A DNA stretch of 11,000 nt. It comes from Acidimicrobiia bacterium (GTDB taxonomy: Bacteria > Actinomycetota > Acidimicrobiia > Acidimicrobiales > JACDCH01). Below the pieces are notes generated by a model. The model was not told the DNA's origin. It saw nothing but the letters and a program-made list of their open reading frames with translations, and made no database searches. Location of the stretch: assembly GCA_013694495.1 (NCBI GenBank), contig JACDCH010000625.1, positions 1-11,000 on the forward strand, written 5' to 3'. Shown piece after piece: positions 6,857-11,000 of this stretch (position 1 is the stretch's first letter; every line of letters begins with the position of its first letter). The position numbers and the translations under genes were made by a program.

Positions 6857-7978
6857 ATGGCCCGGAGGACGGTCGAACCAGAACCCGACGTCGAGGTCGA
6901 GGGCGGCACCACGGAGCCGCTGCTCGGCCCGACCGCGGCACCGGGCACCGCCGAGCTGGCCCGGCTGCCCCGCCTCGCCCGGCACACGGTCACGCTGCCC
7001 GACGGCCACCAGGTGGGCGTCGCCGTCTGCGGCGAGGGCATCCCCTTCGTCGTCGTCCACGGGTTCTCGGCCGAGGGGTTCCTCTACGCCCAGACGCTGT
7101 GGCGGCTCGTCGACATGGGCTTCAAGGTCGTGGCCATCGACACGGCGGGGCACGGCGGCACGCAGGGCCTGCCCACCGGCGGCGCCGACTTCGCCGCCTA
7201 CACCGACCTTCTGCGCCGGGTGCTCGACGCCCTGGGCATCCGCAAGGGCGTGTTCGCCGGGCACTCGATGGGGGGCCGCCTCGTCACCCAGCTGGCCGCC
7301 GTCGACCCCGACCGGGTGATCGCCGTGCTGCTCGTCGACGCCATCGTCGGCAAGACCTGGGACCGCATCGTGTGGGTGTCGCGCCTGTGGCCGCCGGTGC
7401 TGGCGGGCGTGGCCGCCGGGCTCGTGATCGACACCCTGTCGACGGTGCCGCTGTTCCGCGATCCGGCTCAGGCCCGCAAGCTGGGCCGTCTCATCGGGCC
7501 GACGCTGATCGGCCACGTCCGCCGCCCGTGGCGGTTGCTCGGCCCGGCGGCGTCGATCCTGCGCAGCCGGGGGAGCGGCTGGATGCTCGACGACATCCGG
7601 GCCAAAAAGATCCCGATCTTCGCCGTGCACGGCGACCGCGACATCGTCGTCCCGCTGGCCACCGCCCGCGACGCCGCCCGGCGGGCCAACGGCGTGCTCG
7701 TCGTCGTCGAGGGCGCCACCCACTCCTGGCTGCTCAAGGACCCCGAGTCGATGCCCGGCATCGTGTTCGAGCTGATGAAGGGCGAGCTCGGCACCGCCGT
7801 GCTCCGGGCCAAGCTCAAGGCCGGCATCGACTCGGGCGACCGGAGCGAGATCGACCAGAGCCCCGCCTTCTACGACCCGGACTCGCTCGCCGTCGCCCTC
7901 ACGCCTCACCAGCCCTGGCACGACGACGCCGGCCTGCACCGCAAGGCCCGCTACACCTGGCGCATCGGTCGGGACTGA
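6857..7978 (+). CDS. Alpha/beta-hydrolase family protein
   Basis: A 373-residue alpha/beta-hydrolase fold protein of unknown substrate. The HGFSAEG oxyanion-hole segment is at 68-74, the nucleophile elbow GHSMGG is at 135-140 (Ser137), the acid is probably Asp262 in HGDRDIVVP and the histidine is His289 in EGATHSW, so the triad looks complete. A cap region (~160-250) rich in Leu/Val/Trp separates the core halves, and about 80 residues follow the catalytic His. No signal peptide is visible: the first ~40 residues are charged and Pro/Gly-rich. It sits 57 nt after ribF, without an evident Shine-Dalgarno site, and is not a usual member of the ribF-rpsO interval. Its TGA is followed by repeat copy C. 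Esterase, lipase, haloperoxidase-like or dehalogenase-like activities are all possible; the sequence alone does not decide. Confidence 0.9.
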   Translation: MARRTVEPEPDVEVEGGTTEPLLGPTAAPGTAELARLPRLARHTVTLPDGHQVGVAVCGEGIPFVVVHGFSAEGFLYAQTLWRLVDMGFKVVAIDTAGHGGTQGLPTGGADFAAYTDLLRRVLDALGIRKGVFAGHSMGGRLVTQLAAVDPDRVIAVLLVDAIVGKTWDRIVWVSRLWPPVLAGVAAGLVIDTLSTVPLFRDPAQARKLGRLIGPTLIGHVRRPWRLLGPAASILRSRGSGWMLDDIRAKKIPIFAVHGDRDIVVPLATARDAARRANGVLVVVEGATHSWLLKDPESMPGIVFELMKGELGTAVLRAKLKAGIDSGDRSEIDQSPAFYDPDSLAVALTPHQPWHDDAGLHRKARYTWRIGRD

Positions 7979-8130
7979 GGTTTCGAGCTCACTCGTTCGG
8001 CTGCGCCTCACTCCGTTCGCTCGAGTTCGACGGACCCTCGCTGCGCTCGTGACTGTTTCGGTCCTCGGCCGACTTCGTCGCCCTGCGGCCGTTGCCTGGG
8101 GCTCCGCCCCAGACCCCAGCGCCTCCGGCG
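7979..8130 (+). repeat. Dispersed post-stop repeat, copy C (full length)
   Basis: Third and best-preserved copy. The core TCGAGCTCACTCG begins at 7983, exactly 4 nt after the hydrolase TGA. Possible stems: TCGAGC 7983-7988 with GCTCGA 8019-8024; CGGCCG 8066-8071 with CGGCCG 8086-8091; a perfect 7-bp CTGGGGC 8096-8102 with GCCCCAG 8106-8112 around a TCC loop; CGCC 8120-8123 with GGCG 8127-8130 around TCC. Copies B and C share the same module order through the last hairpin, which sets the right boundary. It occupies the first part of the 369-nt gap before rpsO. Confidence 0.88.
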
Positions 8131-8347
8131 GTTGACACGTGCGCCGCACCGCCGCGGTTCTCCGCGCCGGGAGGTCGAGCTGAGCATCGCTCGGCGGCGC
8201 TGGGGCCGTTCGGGCCCTGGCTGCTACCCTCGCCTCTTCGCTCCTGGCGACGCCGGCTCCACACCGTGGACTGCGCGCCGAGGGGCCGGGCCCCAGGTCC
8301 CACCCGGCTCGTGCAACTCGCACCGCCGTCCCATCGAGAGGAACACG
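8131..8347 (+). other. rpsO upstream region and probable leader
   Basis: Non-coding stretch between repeat C and rpsO. It holds a GGGCC/GGCCC hairpin (8203-8217), the extended -10 candidate at 8222-8230, a small TCCAC/GTGGA hairpin with a 3-nt loop (8258-8270) and a GGGGCCGGGCCCC palindrome near 8282-8294. A Shine-Dalgarno-like GAGAGGA (8336-8342) lies just before the rpsO ATG. S15 represses its own mRNA through leader structures in several bacteria, so a regulatory leader of ~110 nt is plausible, but I recognise no defined S15-binding motif. Confidence 0.5.
8222..8230 (+). promoter_or_regulatory. Candidate extended -10 promoter for rpsO-pnp
   Basis: TGCTACCCT combines the extended -10 TGN with a TANNNT hexamer, a pattern common at actinobacterial promoters. 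Start of transcription would be near 8237, leaving a leader of about 110 nt. No TTGACA-like -35 lies at 16-18 nt spacing; extended -10 promoters can lack it. Confidence 0.4.
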
Positions 8348-8620
8348 ATGTCAGACAAGATCGATGCGGCCAAGCCCGCGCTCATCGTCGAGCGCCGCTT
8401 GCACGACACCGACACGGGCTCCCCCGAGGTGCAGATCGGCCTGCTCACGGCCCGCATCAACCACCTCACGGCGCACGTGCAGGTCCACGACACGGACCAC
8501 CACAGCCGGCGAGGCCTGCTGAAGCTGGTGGGTCGCCGTCGGCGGATGCTGGACTACGTCCGGCGCAACGACATCGAGCGCTACCGCGCCATCGTCGCCA
8601 CCAACGGGCTGCGGCGCTAG
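8348..8620 (+). CDS. rpsO: 30S ribosomal protein S15
   Basis: S15 is a primary-binding 30S protein that contacts the three-way junction of the 16S central domain and helps form intersubunit bridge B4. The 90-residue product matches the family length, and the diagnostic DTGSPEVQIGLLTARINHLTAH and DHHSRRGLLKLVGRRRRMLDYVRRNDIERYRAIVATNGLRR are intact. The ATG is preceded by GAGAGGA with 5-nt spacing. It is followed by pnp after a 181-nt structured spacer, the ancestral rpsO-pnp pairing. Confidence 0.98.
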   Translation: MSDKIDAAKPALIVERRLHDTDTGSPEVQIGLLTARINHLTAHVQVHDTDHHSRRGLLKLVGRRRRMLDYVRRNDIERYRAIVATNGLRR

Positions 8621-8636
8621 CAAAGATCTCCCCAGG

Positions 8637-8658
8637 GGGGCGCCCGCCCGGGCGCCCC
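8637..8658 (+). terminator. Strong GC hairpin after rpsO (terminator, attenuator or processing site)
   Basis: GGGGCGCCCG (8637-8646) and CGGGCGCCCC (8649-8658) form a perfect inverted repeat with a 2-nt centre, in practice an 8-9-bp stem with a 4-6-nt loop. It starts 17 nt after the rpsO stop. No T-run follows, so it is not a classical intrinsic terminator. It may partly terminate, stabilise the rpsO 3' end, or be cleaved by RNase III, as happens between rpsO and pnp in E. coli. Confidence 0.5.
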
Positions 8659-8695
8659 TCGTGCATCCCACCGAAACAACACAGCAACGGAGCTG

Positions 8696-8760
8696 TGGCA
8701 GGCAGGTCGGCTGCCAGATGCGGTTGCCCGGGTCATCCCGACCCGGTCCGCTCCATCTGG
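8696..8760 (+). promoter_or_regulatory. Structured pnp leader with overlapping alternative hairpins
   Basis: TGGCAG (8696-8701) can pair with CTGCCA (8711-8716). A larger hairpin pairs CCAGATG (8714-8720) with CATCTGG (8754-8760), CGG 8721-8723 with CCG 8748-8750, and encloses a perfect 7-bp CCGGGTC/GACCCGG stem (8728-8734 with 8740-8746, 5-nt loop). The two structures share 8714-8716, so in full form they exclude each other. Known PNPase autoregulation acts on its leader in E. coli; a related control here is inference. Confidence 0.5.
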
Positions 8761-8777
8761 GAACCGGCCCGGCCGCA

Positions 8778-8797
8778 GCTCCTCGAAACCAAGGAGC
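8778..8797 (+). promoter_or_regulatory. Hairpin covering the pnp Shine-Dalgarno site
   Basis: GCTCCT (8778-8783) is complementary to AGGAGC (8792-8797) across an 8-nt loop. The AAGGAG at 8791-8796 is the pnp ribosome-binding site, 5 nt before the ATG at 8802, so the closed hairpin would hide it. Confidence 0.5.
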
Positions 8798-8801
8798 CTC
8801 A

Positions 8802-11000
8802 ATGGCTGATCCCATCAACGTGTCCGGACCCGTGTCCGGCGCCGACAAGACCCTGACCTTCGAGACGGGCAAGCTCGCCCAGCAGTCGCAGGGGGCCGTC
8901 GTGGCCTCCATCGGCCGCACGGTCGTGCTCGCCACCGCGAACGCCGCCAAGAACGTGCGCGAAGGCATGGACTTCTTCCCCCTCACCGTCGACGTCGAGG
9001 AGCGGATGTACGCCGCCGGGCGCATCCCCGGCTCGTTCTTCCGTCGTGAGGGCCGCCCCTCCGACGCCGCCATCCTCAACTGCCGCCTCATCGACCGCCC
9101 ACTGCGGCCGAGCTTCCCCGACGGCTTCCGCAACGAGACCCAGGTCGTCATCACCGTCATGGGCGCCGACGGCGAGAACCCCCAGGACGTGCTCGGCATC
9201 AACGCCGCCTCGGCCGCCCTGATGCTCTCGGGCATCCCCTTCGACGGTCCCATCGGCGCCGTCCGCATCGCCTACACCCAGGACGGCGCCTGGATCCCGC
9301 ACCCGACCTACCAGGAGGGCGACGAGTCGACCTTCGAGCTGGTCGTGGCCGGCCGGCGCACCGAGGCCGGCGAGATCGCCATCATGATGGTCGAGGCCGG
9401 TGGCACGGAGAAGGCGTGGTCGTACTACGAGTCCGGTGCCCCCAAGGTCACCGAGGAGGTCCTGGCCGGCGGCCTCGACGCCTGCAAGGCTTGGATCGGC
9501 GAGGCGATCGACCTGCAGATCGAGCTCGTGAAGCAGGCCGGCGCCCGTGAGCCCATGACCTGGACCCCCGTGCTCGACTACGCCCCCGAGGTGTTCGAGA
9601 AGGTGTCCGAGCTCGGCTCGGGCCCGCTGGCCGAGGCCGGCACGATCGCGGTCAAGGCCGAGCGCAACGAGGCCACCGATGCCGCCATCGCCGCCCTGCT
9701 CGAGCAGCTGGCCGCCGAGGGCGCCCCGTTCGAGGGCCGCACCAAGGAGGTCAAGGAGGCTGCTCGCTCACTGCAGAAGCAGCTGATCCGCAGCCGCGTG
9801 GTCAACGACGGCATCCGCATCGACGGCCGCGGCCCGGCCGATCTCCGGCCCGTCTCGGCCGAGGTGGGCGTGCTGCCCACGGCGCACGGCTCCGGCCTGT
9901 TCCAGCGGGGCGAGACGCAGGTGCTGAACGCCACCACCCTCGGCATGCCGAAGATGGACCAGCTCCTCGACACGCTGGCGCCCGAGAACAAGAAGCGCTA
10001 CATGCACCACTACAACATGCCGCCGCACGCCAACGGCGAGACCGGCCGCGTGGGCAGCCCGAAGCGCCGTGAGATCGGCCACGGCCTCCTGGCCGAGCGG
10101 GCCCTCCTCCCGGTCGTGCCCTCGATCGAGGAGTTCGCCTACGCGCTGCGCCTCGTGTCCGAGGTGCTGGCCTCCAACGGCTCCACCTCGATGGCGTCGG
10201 TGTGCGCCTCGTCGCTGTCGCTGATGGACGCCGGTGTGCCGATCAAGGCGCCCGTCGCCGGCATCGCCATGGGCCTCATCTTCGCCGACGGCAAGTACAC
10301 GACCCTGACCGACATCCTCGGGGCCGAGGACGCCTTCGGCGACATGGACTTCAAGGTCGCCGGCACGTCGGAGTTCGTGACCGCCCTGCAGCTCGACACC
10401 AAGATCGACGGCCTCCCCGCCGAGGTGCTGACGCAAGCCCTGCAGCAGGCCCGCGAGGCCCGCATGACCATCCTCGACGTGATGGCCAAGACCATCGCCG
10501 ATCCCCGCCCCGAGGTGGGCGAGACCGCCCCGAAGATCATCAGCTTCGAGATCCCGATCGACAAGATCGGCGAGGTCATCGGCCCCAAGGGCAAGGTCAT
10601 CAACGCCATCCAGCAGGAGACCGGCGCCGACATCTCCGTCGACGACGACGGCATGGTCGGCCGGGTCAGCATCGGCTCGGTCGACGGCACCGCCGTCGAG
10701 GAGGCCAAGCGCCAGATCCAGCTCATCCTCAACCCGCCGACGGCCGACGTGGGCGCGGTCTACCAGGGCCGGGTCGTGAACATCACGAAGTTCGGCGCCT
10801 TCGTCAACATCCTCCCGGGCCGCGACGGCCTGCTGCACATCTCCAAGATGGGCGGCGGCAAGCGCATCGACCGGGTCGAGGACGTGCTCGAGCTGGGCGA
10901 CGTCATCGAGGTCCGGGTCGACGACGTCGATCCGGGCGGCAAGGTGTCCCTGTCGCCGGTCAACCCGCTCGTCGACGGCGGCGGCGAGGGTGGCGACAGC
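8802..11000 (+). CDS. pnp: Polyribonucleotide nucleotidyltransferase (PNPase), 3' end outside the window
   Basis: PNPase is the phosphorolytic 3'-to-5' exoribonuclease (and RNA tailing enzyme) that works as a trimer in RNA decay. 733 codons are visible and the frame is open to the last base; the product is nearly complete. Domains in order: first RNase PH-like domain with FFRREGRP (79-86), an all-helical middle, and the second RNase PH-like domain with GSTSMASVCASSLSLMDAG and the active-site cluster ILGAEDAFGDMDFK (Asp510, Asp514, Asp516). A KH domain has GPKG at 594-597. An S1 domain begins at ~651 (GAVYQGRVVNITKFGAFVNILPGRDGLLHISKM). A Gly/acidic tail (NPLVDGGGEGGD) follows. The ATG at 8802 has AAGGAG 5 nt upstream, inside a hairpin. 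All key residues are present. Confidence 0.98.
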   Translation, partial: MADPINVSGPVSGADKTLTFETGKLAQQSQGAVVASIGRTVVLATANAAKNVREGMDFFPLTVDVEERMYAAGRIPGSFFRREGRPSDAAILNCRLIDRPLRPSFPDGFRNETQVVITVMGADGENPQDVLGINAASAALMLSGIPFDGPIGAVRIAYTQDGAWIPHPTYQEGDESTFELVVAGRRTEAGEIAIMMVEAGGTEKAWSYYESGAPKVTEEVLAGGLDACKAWIGEAIDLQIELVKQAGAREPMTWTPVLDYAPEVFEKVSELGSGPLAEAGTIAVKAERNEATDAAIAALLEQLAAEGAPFEGRTKEVKEAARSLQKQLIRSRVVNDGIRIDGRGPADLRPVSAEVGVLPTAHGSGLFQRGETQVLNATTLGMPKMDQLLDTLAPENKKRYMHHYNMPPHANGETGRVGSPKRREIGHGLLAERALLPVVPSIEEFAYALRLVSEVLASNGSTSMASVCASSLSLMDAGVPIKAPVAGIAMGLIFADGKYTTLTDILGAEDAFGDMDFKVAGTSEFVTALQLDTKIDGLPAEVLTQALQQAREARMTILDVMAKTIADPRPEVGETAPKIISFEIPIDKIGEVIGPKGKVINAIQQETGADISVDDDGMVGRVSIGSVDGTAVEEAKRQIQLILNPPTADVGAVYQGRVVNITKFGAFVNILPGRDGLLHISKMGGGKRIDRVEDVLELGDVIEVRVDDVDPGGKVSLSPVNPLVDGGGEGGDS

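Noticed and set aside
1914..8130. CRISPR-like interpretation of the repeats
   Set aside because: Only three copies, far apart, imperfect, each next to a stop codon, without regular spacers or cas genes.
8132..8137. Perfect TTGACA -35 hexamer at the edge of repeat C
   Set aside because: No -10-like hexamer occurs at 16-19 nt spacing; the better promoter candidate is the extended -10 at 8222-8230.
6842..8323. Minus-strand open frame opposite the hydrolase and repeat C
   Set aside because: Antisense to a gene with a complete catalytic triad; low-complexity Arg/Gly/Ala translation with no recognisable domain.

Overview
The window is high-GC bacterial chromosome and carries the conserved translation/RNA-metabolism cluster infB – ylxP (DUF503) – rbfA – truB – ribF – rpsO – pnp, cut at both ends (infB lacks its 5' part, pnp its 3' end). 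The Gly/Arg-rich IF2 linker, the GHVDHGKTKLLD form of the IF2 P-loop, the ILGAEDAFGDMDFK form of the PNPase active site and the strong G/C bias at third codon positions suggest an actinobacterium. A deep lineage such as Acidimicrobiia would fit, but that is a guess.

Layout. 3-1913 is infB, 2042-2338 ylxP, 2534-2920 rbfA and 2895-3794 truB (overlapping rbfA), all on +. 3795-5717 is a minus-strand gene for a 640-residue protein that does not belong to this cluster in other bacteria. It has three aegerolysin-like beta-sandwich repeats, a PG_binding_1 peptidoglycan-binding domain and an unrecognised C-terminal beta-rich domain. Its stop codon abuts the truB stop with no base between them. From 5834 the conserved series resumes on +: ribF, then an alpha/beta hydrolase that is also an insertion relative to the usual order, then rpsO and pnp.

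The core genes serve ribosome assembly and translation (IF2, RbfA, S15), tRNA modification (TruB), flavin cofactor supply (RibF) and RNA decay (PNPase). YlxP is a small conserved companion of infB/rbfA.

Two things stand out. First, a dispersed repeat of about 105-150 bp occurs three times (after infB, after ylxP, after the hydrolase gene). In each copy the TCGAGCTCACTCG core starts exactly 4 nt after a TGA stop codon. The element is a string of small hairpins, several with TTC or TCC loops. Second, the minus-strand gene joins repeated aegerolysin-like (lipid-binding or pore-forming family) domains to a cell-wall-binding module, with no visible signal peptide. The rpsO-pnp spacer also holds several stable hairpins, one of which would occlude the pnp ribosome-binding site.
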